A DNA stretch of 64,000 nt, from NCBI RefSeq assembly GCF_958298935.1, contig NC_084932.1:7791501-7855500 (forward strand), in the 5' to 3' direction. The notes below the pieces were generated by a model. It was not told where the DNA came from. It made no database searches and was given only the letters and a program-made list of their open reading frames with translations. This DNA comes from Phragmites australis (taxonomy: Eukaryota; Streptophyta; Magnoliopsida; Poales; Poaceae). The stretch's first letter is position 1; each line of letters starts with the position of its first letter. The translations under genes were made by a program, and so were the position numbers. Below, piece by piece: positions 11,477-23,528 of this stretch.

Positions 11477-11600
11477 TGTTGGGAATAGTAACTTTATTTT
11501 TCAATGCTATAAACTAGTATATATACATGTAAATGTGAGCAATATATAAAGAACCCCTTATATCATAGGAATAATACATAGATGCAATATATCTCTAACA
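11477..11600 (-). repeat. Short copia LTR (124 bp), 3' LTR of a minus-strand element
   Basis: Read on the minus strand it starts TGTTAGAGAT and ends ATTCCCAACA. Just before it on that strand is AAGTTTAAGGGG, the typical copia purine tract joined to a TGTTAGAG-type LTR. A TTTATATATTG segment in the middle could be the TATA box. 124 bp is at the very short end for copia LTRs. The matching 5' LTR was not found on the other side of the gag (12795-12882). Confidence 0.65.
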
Positions 11601-11655
11601 CCCCTTAAACTTATGGAAGATCAACTATACTGAGTTTAAAAAGATAGAATCTGTG

Positions 11656-12794
11656 CTAAGTTGCACTCCGTGCCTTGGTGATACAAGCACTAGATGGTTG
11701 TTGAAGATACTTCTTCCGGTAGCAATTCACCTCAGCATTACCCTCTTTTCTATAGTAGGTGTAGCTAAGGCGATTACCACCACCTGAGGAGGCTACAAAA
11801 GGTGAATGAGTGGCATGAGGAGTAGGTGTGGAACCGCTGATTTTTGAGTCCATCACATTCACGCATTTACTATCCATGTGACTGTATTAATACTTTAGTT
11901 GGTGTAGACAAAGACATAGGCACAATATGTGGACGAACAACCAACAATGAGGGAAGTGGCAGTAGTCTAGAACCATGCAAATGAGTCTCCTCTAAATGCA
12001 TCTTTGTAAGGACCTCTACAAGTGTGGCACGAGGATGACTTGCAAGCAACTGAACACTACGCTTCTCAAACTTGGGATGAAGATGAGTTAGAAACTCATA
12101 GAGGTGATGAAAATCCCTTTCAACATGTAGATGCAAATAGCACTTACATAAGCAACAACCAACAACACAAATAGAGTCCAACTGACGCCACACTGATAAC
12201 GTCCGAGAGTAGAGCATATCAGCAGTGGTATCATCCTACTAAAGAGACTGCTTCTAGCGAACAACATATAGGTAAAGAGCATCCTTAGAAGGCTTATACT
12301 TTTGACGAAGATGAGTCCACATCTGAAAGGCTATAAAAAAGTCAACAATCTCATAGGAGAACAAGGGCTCAACACTAGCAACCAGAATGAACGCTACATG
12401 AGCATCCTCATTCATCCTCTGAGCATCATTAGACAATTGTTCTCGGTACAACTTAGAAGCATCCTAGTAGGCGAAGACAACCCTATCATAGGTAGTGGTG
12501 ATCACTTTAGTAATTGCTTTGTTTGATTTGTCGGTGGAAGGCTTCACATGCTCCATCAGAGGAACAAGGGAAGGTTGACAAGGAATGTTGCTAGAGAGAA
12601 CACCCTAAAGACGAAGCATATGCTTGTGAATATGCATATGTTGCACAAATTCTGATAATTGACTCCACAAAAAACCATTGAGGAGTGAGGAATTGAATGG
12701 TGTCCGATGACATCCTGAAGTGGTGATGGAAAGGGCACAAAGGAGTAGTGGCGAGTGATGGGGAGAGCGCAAAGAAGAGTGGAAGTAGCTGCAT
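11656..12794 (-). pseudogene. Ty1/copia gag, no pol attached
   Basis: Broken minus-strand frames give a copia Gag in order: an N-terminal part from about 12794, then YQDASKLYREQLSNDAQRM and MWTHLRQKYKPSKDALY (12250-12450), which match the UBN2-type Gag polypeptide, then EFLTHLHPKFEKRSVQLL. A terminal zinc knuckle, YTYYRKEGNAEVNCYRKK (about 11715-11765), has its first ligands damaged. It is followed within about 55 bp by the purine tract and the LTR, so protease, integrase, RT and RNase H are absent. It is either a gag-only (TR-GAG-like) element or an internally deleted autonomous one. Frameshifts mean it is not functional now. Confidence 0.7.
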
Positions 12795-12882
12795 TTTTTT
12801 AGCTAGTGCGTTGCTCTATTATAAAGGAAATAGAGCGAATCTGATGGCAAGAGCAGAGCAGGCGGCAAAGTTTGGACTCGAC

Positions 12883-13150
12883 TATAACATCCCAAACCCT
12901 TAAATATGTCATTAAGCATTCATGAGTATCATTAGCATCATAATTGAAGCTTTGAGCAAGTAATTGATTCAATTGAAATGAAATATAAATTGATAAATTT
13001 AATGGAAAGTGATGCGTTGTAAAAAAAAACTCACAAAATTTCATGCAAGCTAGGGCTTGAAATAATTTTAGAAATTAGTCTATGGCATATGAATAAGTGA
13101 AATTTCCTAGGTTGTTTTGGGATTCATTTTGAAGACTTTGAAGGGATAGG
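12883..13150 (+). repeat. Start of a long LTR-like repeat (family G), left piece
   Basis: The stretch begins TATAACATCCCAAACCC, close to the TGTAACATCCC start of some grass gypsy LTRs. It is cut at 13150 by the element at 13151-17533 and appears to resume at 17534. The junction bases do not show a clean target duplication, so the pairing of the two pieces is inference from composition. Confidence 0.4.
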
Positions 13151-14822
13151 TAACATCCTAGGGGGGGGGGGTGAATTAGGACACTTAAAACTATTTTGGC
13201 TCCAAAAACTCCACAAGATAAACCTAATATCAAATTCTATCTAGATATGCTCTAAATTTATCTGGTGTGTCTACTCTACCGATCAAAGCACTTGCAACCT
13301 ATTTAAGAAGGTAAATTACAAGAATATAAATGCGAAAATGAAAATAAGGTAGAGAGAGCAAACTCGGCATAAGAGATTTTTCCCGTGGTATCGATGGAAC
13401 GAATGCCACCCCTAGTCCACATTTGAGCTCCGCAAAGGATATGCTCCTGATCAGCACCCGGTCACGGCTCTTGAACCACTAAGTCACAAAGATAAGACCT
13501 CCACCTGAATGAGCCACCAAGCCAGCAAGGCAAGGTCTCACCACTAGCCTCTCTTCCGGTTCCTTGCCACCATGATCACTTCGGGGCTTGAGTCACCAAG
13601 ACAAGGGTCTCCGTGTCCCTGCAAAATTGTCTTGCCGCTACTCCGCACTAAGTCGAAGGGTCAACAAGTTTACCAGCGAGTCACCAAGACTCCAAGGTAC
13701 TGGCATACAACTTGGTACAAGATTGGATCACTCCTTGATCCACTCTCTAGACAACAATCACCTAGCAACACTTTCTCTAGGCCTATAAGCACTAATCACT
13801 CTCTAATGATGTATTTAATCGCCTTGAATGATAACTTTAAGCACTTTTGTGGCTTGGATATCTTCTCAGGTGTACATGAACTTCTCTAGACTCCAGCACC
13901 TTCAAATGGCCAAGTGGGTGGGTATTTATAGCCTCAAACTTGCGCACTAGCTGTTAACCCAACGGCTTTGAAAAACTGTTAACACCGGATGATCCGATAA
14001 GAACAATAGTACTAACACCGGATCATCTGGTAAGTAAACTCTCACAAACTAGCCATTAGAACCCCACTCAAGCTTCTGTGAACAGCGGACACTCTGGTGT
14101 ATACATCTTTATCATTGGACTATCCGGTGAGTTATTCCGAGCCTTTCTTCCTTCTCTATGTAAATTGCTCTGGTGTATATATCCGGTTCTCATCACTTCA
14201 TCACTGGACTATCCAGTGAGTTGTCTTCAACCAATCGGGCCAATGCAACCCTCTATGGAAATAATGCTCCGGTGTTACACAGCCCTCATCACCGGACCAT
14301 CTGTTGCTTTGAACTACGTTCTGTTTCTTTGCACTGTTCATTGTCTGGTGTATTGCCCGGTGTTCATTCCATTCATATCGGACCATCCAATGGGTTGAAC
14401 CTTCAATCTTCAGTGGTGGCATCCTTCTTTATAATAATGCTCTGGTGTATTCATTCTTCTCAATACTAGACCATCCGATGAGGCATATTCTTCAACACAA
14501 CACCTTCTCTGGAAGAATTGCTTCAATGAGCACTTTGCTCAAACACCGGACCTTTCGGTGAGGTCTTCAGATCTCTCTCCCATTTGACAACTATACTCTG
14601 GTGAGTTCAAACACCCAGAGCACTGGACCATCCAATGAGGCAAATCTTCCTATAACTTCTCCAATTTAGTCCAACTTTGTCCTGGCTGCAGTGGTTTCTT
14701 CATATATTGCATCAATGAGACCTACTAATATAAATTCTTGACAAACATGTTAGTCCCATTGACTATGTTATTATTAATCACCAAAATCATAATCATGACC
14801 TAATGGAGCCATTTTCGCTACA
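13151..14822 (-). repeat. LTR of family B (3' LTR, full length about 1.67 kb)
   Basis: On the minus strand it starts TGTAGCGAAAATGG. The far end on the plus strand is TAACATCCTAGGG with an 11-G run (13161-13171), where TG has mutated to TA. A TATA box in minus orientation lies at about 13922-13932 (reverse of tatttatagcc). Downstream on the plus strand there are many imperfect palindromes of the form CACCGGATGATCCGGTG between 13980 and 14640. A partial copy of this LTR occurs at 30374-31298, and an inverted diverged one at 60846-62000. The short frames that cross it are not genes. Confidence 0.75.
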
Positions 14823-16035
14823 ATCTCTCCCTTTTTGGTGGTTGATGACAACACAACCAAAGAAAGTGGCAAATAATAAATGATATCTAATGTAAAGATC
14901 ATTAGCGAGCACAAAGTCTTACCACATTGCTTGGATGTATGTTATTACCACTTAGTCCCCCTTTGTTGTGGCTCTCTTTTTCTCTATTGCCACTATCTCC
15001 CTTGAGCGATCTATGCAAGAGCTTCTCTTTTGTCAATCTAGGCATCTAGCATATTTTCTTCTCTCCTTTTGTTAACTTCGGCATTCCTAGATGTCCTACT
15101 TGTTGCTACAATCTTCTGGCATTGTTCATCTTGCTTTGGTCGTCAAACTTCTCCTCCTTTATCAACAATCTCAAAAAAAGACTATAAACACATGTTGAAC
15201 TCAAGGGAAAGACATTAGAGCACATGGGAGAGAGCTTCGCAAATCATAATCCAATAAAAAGGATACCAATTATATGGATATCACTATAAAAGAATGATAC
15301 CAATTGTAGGTTATGAAAGCACATGGATCATAATTTATGAAACTCATATAATATAATCTAAGCTCCCTTTATATGTGTGCATACATATGATGAGAAAGAA
15401 ATATATGCACAACTAGACAATATATCAATATAGAAAGTTTAAGCTATATTATGCATCGAGGTAGCTTAAATGAATAAAAGATTTAACAATGATACCAATT
15501 GAAGAATTTGAGCATTGCATACCTCTGGGGACATATTGATTGCTCTATGAGACTACAAAAGATGTCACTAGAAACACATGTTAGTCTCAAAATCACAACC
15601 TATAGGGTATACTCCTCCTAAATATGTGCATACAAGTATTGAATACTTTTGAGATATATATGCACTTGCTATCGATAATAGTGGGGATTTATCCTATAGA
15701 CTGGATCATGGCACATGAATGATACCAGTTATAAAAACTAGTGCCATATAAAGAACCTATAACGTACAAACTATGTAGGTTATTCATGGGTTAGAGATAA
15801 ACACAAGCAACTTGCCATATGAAGACCTACACTACGCATTGCAATAGATTGAAAAAAGCATATGCAATCCTAAACAAGGCAAATAAGCTAGAAGTTAAAC
15901 AACAAAATGCATGAACATAAGTCTAGCTATACTTACCTTTTTTTTCCTTTGGAAGGGGATTTGAGTATATGATGATCATGATCTTCATCAATGCGCCCAT
16001 CTTGTATACTTGGCTTCTTTGCTTGAACCTTCACT
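14823..16035 (-). other. Non-coding region of family B with repeated TGGTATC words
   Basis: There is no coding potential. The word GATACCAATT or a close variant (minus strand AATTGGTATC) occurs near 15262, 15296, 15491 and 15721. This looks like the plant primer-binding site core TGGTATC, although it lies far from the element's 5' LTR. The rest is AT-rich. Confidence 0.55.
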
Positions 16036-17140
16036 TCATCTTGTAATCCAAGCCTTCAAATCCTCATAGCTGCTTCGGGCTTCAAGTCTTTTTTGGAACC
16101 CAAACCGATTGGAGCCCTTCATGTTGATGATGTTCATGTTGATGATGACTTCCTTGGACACCCAAATGGGTTCGTTCCACCTCCTATCCTTTCTCCCAAC
16201 TATGTGTGCAACCAGCTTGCCATTGTCTTTCTTTTTGAGCTTGTAGTGGTTGCTCTTGGTCTTAATTTTGTAGTTAGGCCTGGTGTAGACATTGGTGGTC
16301 GTGTTAGAGAGGTTCACCATCTTCTTCTTCTCCTTGGTCTCCTAATTCACTTGTTTGTATTGGAAGGACTTGTTGCCTTCTTGATGGCATTTGAAGCATG
16401 TCATTGTGGATACCTCCACAAGCTTCTTCACCATGAAAGCACAGTTATCTTGAGGAGGTTAGACATGTCCTTTGCCCTTTAAACTTGCTAAGTCCTTCTT
16501 GAGCTTTTTCACTTCTTGCTTAAGCTCATCATTCTCTTGTGCAATGAGGTTGTTAGATGATTCTGTAACAACATTCTCAATACAAATCTCATTGTAACGG
16601 GATGAACATGATATATCAATAAAATCATTGCAAGAAGTAGAAGTATCTACCTTATGATTGTAATTGAATAGAGAGATAGATTGCTTCAAAGGACCTTAGT
16701 TTGAGATTTAATGCACTTAGTCTTAAGCTCATCATGCTCCTTGTTTAGCAAATTTAATTTGCACAATAATTATTCATAATTAGAAACAAATGTAGCATGA
16801 ATGTCATTAAGTGCATTGAATTTCTTAAGCTCTTCAGATTATTTCTTAAGGACCCTTTGTTGTTCATTGATCAAATGAAGGAGTTCATCATATGAAGGAG
16901 AATACTTATCGGATTCATCATCACTTACATCGCTATCCATACCTTTGGCCATAAGGCACTTGTGAGATGACTTACGCGATGACCACTTGTGTGACGACGA
17001 CTTTGAGGAAGAGCTTTTCTTGGAGGGGAGGATGGTTAAGCTTTCATCAGTTGAGCTTGTCTCTTCATCGTCGCTCACCCATCTCTATAAGCTAGCAAGT
17101 GCCTTGTCTCTTTCCCTTGTCTCCCTCTTCTTGATCTTGG
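16036..17140 (-). pseudogene. Sirevirus-like gag, C-terminal part
   Basis: Minus-strand frames read in order: a Ser-rich acidic stretch (VSDDEETSSTDESL; SSSSKSSSHKWSSRKSSHKC), then SYDELLHLINEQQRVLKK, a helical coiled-coil segment (ENDELKQEVKKLKKDLASLK, 16470-16540), a degenerate zinc knuckle CFKCHQEGNKSFQYK (about 16360-16400), and an end with a WVSKEVI...MKGSNRF motif. Such a coiled coil and terminal motif are typical of the extended Gag region of Sireviruses. Stops split it into at least three frames. The N-terminal capsid part is missing and replaced by the LTR remnant at 17145. Confidence 0.65.
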
Positions 17141-17144
17141 TAAT

Positions 17145-17533
17145 AATGTCTGGTGCATTCATCCTTCTCAACACCAGACCATCCGATGAGGCATATTCTT
17201 CAGCACAACACCTTCTCTAGAAGAATTGCTCCAGTGAGCACTCTTTTCAAACACCAGACCTTTCGGTGAGGTCTTTAGGCCTCTCTCCCATTTGATAAAT
17301 ATACTTCGGTGAGTTCAAACACCCAGAGCACCGGACTATTCGGTGAGGCAAATCTTCCTGGGACTTCTCCAATTCAGTCTAATTTTGTCCTAACTGTGGT
17401 GGCTTCTTCATGTATTACATCCACAAGACCTACTAACATAAATTCTTGACAAACATGTTAGTCCCATTGACTATATTATCATTAATCACCAAAATCACAA
17501 TCATGGCCTATTGGGGCCATTTTTTTTGCTACA
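17145..17533 (-). repeat. Truncated second LTR of family B
   Basis: It matches 14436-14822 closely, from the run AATAATG(C/T)TCTGGTG to the terminal GCTACA, including the caccaga...tccgatgag palindromic words. The other three quarters of the LTR are gone. The join to gag near 17140 is abrupt. Confidence 0.75.
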
Positions 17534-20500
17534 ACCTTAAAAATTGAAGCAATTTAGAAAATGTTGCAACTTTGAGGAATTTTAATTTAAGTTTGGCTCA
17601 GGCTTTTTGGGTCAGACTAATTAAAATGAGTTGAACATGAATTATATTTTCCCATAAAATTACTCCCACAAATTTTGGAGCTTGGACAAATCTACTTTTG
17701 CATCAGAGAAGGAGGGAGATATTTCCTTTTGGTCGATCACTGTTCATCGGCCCCAACTGTCATACCTCTCTCTTTGTCTCTGCGTTGGACACCACCTTTG
17801 TTGACTTTGCAGCCGGCCACTGTGTCACGTCATTGGCCACCAAACCCCTTTCAGAGATGTTGGTCATTGCCCTTATCCCCCTGCCCTCTCCCTCTCTTGT
17901 GCACTATCTCTGCTCCGTGTCTCTCTTCATCCTCCCACTTGGTTGAACATAGCGCAGAGCATGACACCACCACTGACCCCAAATCCTAGCACGCTGAGCC
18001 CCGAGCCGAAGAATAGCCACCCAAGGTCGTCCTCATCAATTCACACGCGAGCCCTACTCTTTCTGGCCGAATCGAGTGCGCCAACCCCATCTTTCCCAAG
18101 TCCAGCGCCCCCTTTCCAACCCTCTCCATCGAGCCAACTCACCATTGCCTCTTCTCAATGACCAACTGCATGGTGAGCTTCCCCGCGTTCCCCTCTACCT
18201 TTTGTGCATGCCGGTTTCGCTCCGGCCCATCGCTGGCGTGCTTTTCTACATGAGCCACCCGTCTCCACTGCTCTCACGCTCTTCGCCAACCGTGCTTTGA
18301 CCAGGCTCTTCGGCCAATAGCCACGCCATTGAGTTCGTTAGCACATGTAGGTGCTCTAGGTATCCTTGGCCGGCCCTCTTCGTTGTTCATCGCCGGTGAG
18401 CCAGGATCGAGTCGCTATCGTGCTACCGCTGTCATCCGTCATCTCTGGCCACTCTCTGGTCATTGCTGTCTCCCATGTGTGCCTTAGACGGAACAACATG
18501 CTAGTTCGCATTGTCACGCTGCTCGTCGACGGCAAGTCCAGGCCGAGCAGCCGGCCGACTGTGTGCCATGGCCTTAGTCCATGTTGACCCGAGTCAACTA
18601 GGACATCCCTACTTTCATGACTACGGCTGGCTAAGTCTGTGGTGCAAAAAGTTTAGGGCATTTGAGTATTCAGAAATTCTAGGAAAAAGCAAAATAGTTT
18701 TATTGTTACACTATTAAATTGGCTGAACATTGTAAAATTCATAGGAAAATAAATATAGATCCAAAAACAATGAAGCCAAATTTTTTTACCTTTGTATGAT
18801 CATGCTCTACAGGATAAAAATGCTAGGAACCATGAAATATGTACTGAAATTTCTTTAGTTAATGAAATGTGTTCAATCTTAGATAATTCATAACTAAAGT
18901 TTTGGTAAGTCCAAGATTGGAGAAACCAATTTTGTTAATCTTATTATAATTTTTCCTATTCATTTATAATAATCACCCTCATGTTAAATATATTTAACTT
19001 CCTATTTAGGGTTAAGCCTTAGTTTAATCTTAATTAATCTAGGAAATATTAAATGGTAACAACAATTCATTTTTAGTGGATCATTGAAGCTTTACACTTA
19101 TGATGATGCATTGCATCTCCACTGTTGCCTTGCACTATGGAGCATCCTTCATTGCATGTCATCCATACTCATTGCGATGCATCATTCTTTTAATTAGAAG
19201 TTGATGTTTCAGATAGTTGCGTGCTTGAACCCGAAGGCAGACTAGAGGATTTCGTTATGAAGAACAGGAAGCATTAGACAAGCATATATCATATCTCTCC
19301 TATATTTTAGTGTATCATTGGTCAATTTGCTAGATATTGCTATGTGTCGTATATGCATGTTTTAGCAAGTCAGTGTTGGGAATGGGGTAGATCCTATTTG
19401 TTGCATAGTACCTATCTTGGTAAAATTGGTAATCCTGATCCTTGTAGCCTGAGTATAATGTGTCATGGTATAACATAAAAATGATGTGATAATTGCTTAG
19501 TCCTTGCATAGGTCATCGGTAGAAGTCGAGAGGTGGATGTCTCTATCGTTCGTGAGCTATAGGGTTTTCAATCACTGTTTCAAAGGAATGAAAAGTTGAG
19601 TGATGAATTGGTGAGATTGAAAAGAGATGTGGGTGGTGCTAGGGGTAGTTCGGGAGAGAAGACCCGGGTGCCATAGACCGTTGTGAGTTGGTAAAGTTGA
19701 GACGAGATGTGGGCGAGATTAGGGGCATTTCGGGAGAGGAGATCCATGTGCCATAGATTTCTTATATCGATTAAGCACCGATCATTAGTGCCGTTGGCTT
19801 AAGCACTTTTCCATACTTATCACATATTGATCTAATTGTAAGATAAGTCGAATACCTCTTATAGCTGTGACCTTTTAACTTGTTGGCCTATGGTGTTGTC
19901 GACTGCTGGCTTATAGAGGTATCTAGGGTACTCTGGGAGTAATCCTAGTTGACCTCCACTCCTATAGGTACATGTTAAAATGGTTGGAGCTCAATTAGAA
20001 AAGGTTGTCATGGGTAGCCCTGTACAACTTGATCAGTTGCACAAGTCGAATGGTCTTCGTGTCATGTGGGTAAAAAAGTACTTCCCTATAGGGTGTAAAT
20101 CAATTTGAATTGCCACGCTCTCGGTCATGGATCATGTTTAAGTTTCATCTGCATCAGTCATAGAGTTTCGTTCAGTTTGGGACATGGAAAGTAGGCGGGC
20201 TTCTGGGAGAAGCATGTGCTAGTACTCGTTTAAGTTGAGCAAGCTTACTTTATTGAAGCTTATGTTTATTGTTGGTTAATGCTAGATGTTTAGGTCATCA
20301 TGTTGGTTAAAGTGCTTTTCCGCTGAGTCAACTTAACTGTGTGGCCACTCCTTAGTATTCATCCAAATGCATTATCCGTGGAGTCGGGATAGTATACACC
20401 TATATTTTGTAAGTCTTGTGAGTACCTTCCTACTCAGGGTGATGCCCTAAAGTTGATGCAAGTAGCGATGAGCTAGTTTATGGATATTTTTATCCAGCTG

Positions 20501-20854
20501 ACACCCGTGATGGGTAGGAGTAGAGAAAGTTTGCTTAAATTAATCCATGTGGTACCTTATGGGCAATAATGCTACTGGCTTTTTGTTTTATTAATATCCT
20601 TCCGCTGCGTATGAAAACTCTAATATAAGTAGAAAACAGTACTTGTGATCAAGGTTTGTAATATAAGTTAAAATTTTAGCACTCTGTTCATATCTTGTGA
20701 TGAAACTATATTGTAAACGCTACATGATGTGATGTTTAGCTTTGTTGAGCATATATCGGGACTATCAAAATTACTCTCATTTTAATCGACTAATTTATCG
20801 ATTAAGCGGAGTGTAATTTGGATAGGTTTGACACCGACGATGGGGACTTTCACA
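17534..20854 (+). repeat. Long LTR-like repeat (family G), right piece
   Basis: There is no coding exon. A C-rich central part (17700-18600) is followed by AT-rich DNA and ends near GGGGACTTTCACA. Several segments match the last 1.8 kb of the window in reverse: AAATATGTACT...TTTC.TTAGTTAATGAA (18835-18870), GATGATGCATTGCATCTC (19102-19120) and CATTGCATGTCAT (19152-19165) all recur at 63640-63990. This identifies a dispersed repeat family, most likely a several-kb Ty3/gypsy LTR, here possibly solo. The superfamily is inference, and the small frames at 17675-18717 are not genes. Confidence 0.5.
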
Positions 20855-23140
20855 AGAGCAACCAAGGAGACTGAGGCATGTGCGTGCGACAAATGGAGTC
20901 CTGGGCAACACCAGCGGCAGAGGTGGTTCGGCGCCACGAAATCTAGTAGAAGAGGTTTAGCGACAGTGGATCTGGCCAGGGCAGAGGCGGATCCGGCTGG
21001 ATAAGGATGAGACGATATGCAGTGGCTGTAGGTCCCGGCGTGGCGGATCAGAGCAATCCCGAAAGAAAACCTAAGTTATTGGTTATGTCTAACAGTTTCG
21101 AGATTTGTAACCATCTTTTTCTATGCTAACAAGTCGATGCCATAGCTTATTGGTTGCTTCATGCATTGCTTAAATGGAGTGTTCAACATATCATTAACGA
21201 ATTATATAAAAAACATGTTATGAACGTATTACTCATTTACTTCTTCCTGACACAAATAAGAGACGTCTTATACAGTGATGGTCCTAAAAAGAACATTTAT
21301 GAGTATCAAATTTTTTTATAGATTTATAAAAAATGAAATTATATTGTTATGAAAATACATTCCAAGATGAATCATCGCATTTTAGTTTCATGTCCACTAC
21401 ATGTATATGCAGAGATATAGATATAAAAAAATTAAATAAAGTATGACTCAATGCAACCCAAAACAAGAAGTCCTTTTCTGGAGGGGGCACCTTTTTGTTT
21501 GCAGACTCACTCACGGGAGCACCTATTTACTACAACAATCTTATCTCATGATTTTACAAAATAACATGCAGTTCAAGGAAAACAATGAAAAAAAGGAAAT
21601 GAAAATGTTTGCCGGGAAATCTGATTCCATAACTCCATTTGACTTTTTAAAGTATGATGGATATTTTTGTATTGCTACGTACTTTAGGGTCCTTCTCTAT
21701 TAAGTACGTTTATCTTCAATTATTGTGACATATTTTTTCTTAATCTAAGGACGCTTTATCTTCAATTATTGGGACATATATTTTCTTAATCTAATGCCGA
21801 TTAATTAACAAACAAACTACTTTCCTTGTTAATGTAGCTGAATCCGATGCTGTAGTACAGCAGCATCAAATTGCGGTATAGTAACCTCTGAAGATTCTAA
21901 GTTAGTGTTGCATGAAGGTTGGTGCATGCTTAGGGCCCTTGGCAATAAAACTAAGAAATCCTTCTCTTTTCTATGGAATTTTCCAAGCTAAGGCAGAGGC
22001 CAGAAGAAATAACAACTAGCATAGAAATTCTATGTCCACTGTTTGTTTCACTACAAGGCAAGTTTTATTAAACAGAAAATCCTGTCTTTGCCTTTAGTCT
22101 TGTCAAGTACCGCATTTTCACTTTCCCCAACCCTCCCCTCCCATGGAATGTTTTTTGTGCAAATGGTGCATGCCAGGACATGGCATGAACAATGACTCAA
22201 GAGTAGGAGAAGAAGAAACCAAATCATCAGAAACTCTGTATTTTTTTCTTTTTTGAAACTTTTAAGTTTGTAGAATTTGCATGCTTGGTTCATAGGACAC
22301 GTAAATTGAAGTCCCATTGATGACAACTTTTTTTGTTAATTAACAAGTTCCCTGAAAATAGTTCGTAAAACAGAAGTCATTTAGTTCCTGCATCCTGATA
22401 TTTAATCAGTGCAACTGTAATTAAATTGCATAATGGCACAGCTGTTGCATTATTCCTCATTCCTTTTGTTCCACAAAAAAAACGTAATTATTCACCCAAT
22501 TCTCCTAGCTACTTTAACCACTACTATCTCCTCCAATACAAAATAATGAAAGAAGAATATATGTGGGGTTGAGCTGTTTCAAATGGCTAGGAATCATGCA
22601 CCATCGATTTTGTTTTCCACTAAAATTATATTTTCGGTGAAATTGTTCAACCTACACTTTTCGCAATCCGATTTGCCCACACATCTGGTGACACACTTTG
22701 TCCCACAAAGTGCATTGGAGCAATAACATCAACACCATCATTAAACTATACCATAAACAGTTCAAAAGCTACCCTCCATTTTTCTTGTGAAGTATATCTA
22801 TCTGAGTATAAAGCAAATCTAACATTATCCCTCACCTATGGAGCTAGGACCATATGCATATGACTATATGAGGGGTGAAAAGATGTGTGAGAGAGAAGGG
22901 AATATATAGCATGACTTGTTCCTATTGGGACAGTTAAATACTCAAGTGTGGGTTCAACTGTGGTTCACCTTTAATTAGTTCCATATCCTACATTCCTCTC
23001 AAAAAACTTGTTTGATGTCGATGTGTAGGAATCCATATGCTAATACTAAAAAACTATAGCTGTTTGAGTCAAACCTACTATCCAAATGAAATACCAATGG
23101 AAGAAGCCTTTGATGCATGAGGCACCTCATTCCAAAGGCA
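20855..23140. other. Intergenic DNA upstream of the ANTH gene
   Basis: There is no gene. It is AT-rich after a GC-rich patch (20870-21050). A 45-bp unit is duplicated at 21706-21796. No convincing TIRs or LTRs were seen. Confidence 0.5.
21706..21796. repeat. 45-bp tandem duplication
   Basis: Two head-to-tail units share TTTATCTTCAATTATTG and TTTTCTTAATCTAA with only a few differences, at 21706 and 21751. Replication slippage or a repaired excision site would explain it. Confidence 0.7.
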
Positions 23141-23528
23141 TTTGATTCCCCCACCCAAGAGTTGACCTCCGAATATAATTTCTTGCACTCTCTCCTCTCT
23201 CCTGTCTCCTCTCCTCTCTCTCTCTCCCCTCATATAGTGGAAGCTCGCTTTCCTCTGTTGCTATTCCTTTTCCCCAAGTCATAATTAAGGCCAATAGTGG
23301 TCTTCTTGATGCAGAGGCTTCTCTCAAGAATTTCTTGAGAAGATGACACTCTTACGGGACCATGGTCATACACAACATAGCATCTATAGCTCTTTCTCTC
23401 TCTACCACTCTCTCTCTGGGCCCACAAATGAGTGCATGCACAAGAGGGAGTGTGCTATAACTCTCATGCACCATCTCTCTCTTCTTCTTCCTCACTTTAC
23501 TCTCATGACACATGAGGGCATATAAGGC
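23141..23528 (+). promoter_or_regulatory. Probable promoter and 5' leader of the ANTH gene, CT-rich
   Basis: A TATA-like AATATAATTT (about 23171-23180) is followed by CT-rich tracts at 23186-23228 and 23393-23416 and another near 23475. Pyrimidine-rich leaders just downstream of the transcription start are common in plant genes. The start site itself is not determined. No upstream in-frame ATG extends the protein. Confidence 0.4.

Larger units (their letters stand above)
13151..17533 (-). mobile_element. Gag-only Sirevirus-like copia element (family B)
   Basis: It lies on the minus strand: a full-length 3' LTR on the left (13151-14822), a purine-rich tract beside it (reverse of 14823-14840), a non-coding region (14841-16030), a gag C-terminal region (16036-17140), and a 389-bp remnant of the second LTR (17145-17533) matching 14436-14822. 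There is no protease, integrase, RT or RNase H. Gag with Ser-rich acidic and coiled-coil stretches, and LTRs full of CCGG-centred palindromes, are features of Sireviruses. It is non-autonomous. gag runs straight into the truncated LTR, so a deletion joined them. Confidence 0.7.

Noticed and set aside
17675..18717. Several GC-rich frames of 70-100 codons
   Set aside because: They lie in the central part of a dispersed LTR-like repeat, overlap each other and have no domains.
22515..22560. CTCCTCCAATACAAAATAAT, resembling a Stowaway MITE terminus
   Set aside because: Only a loose match to CTCCCTCCGTCCCAAAATAAG, and no partner end or TA duplication was found.
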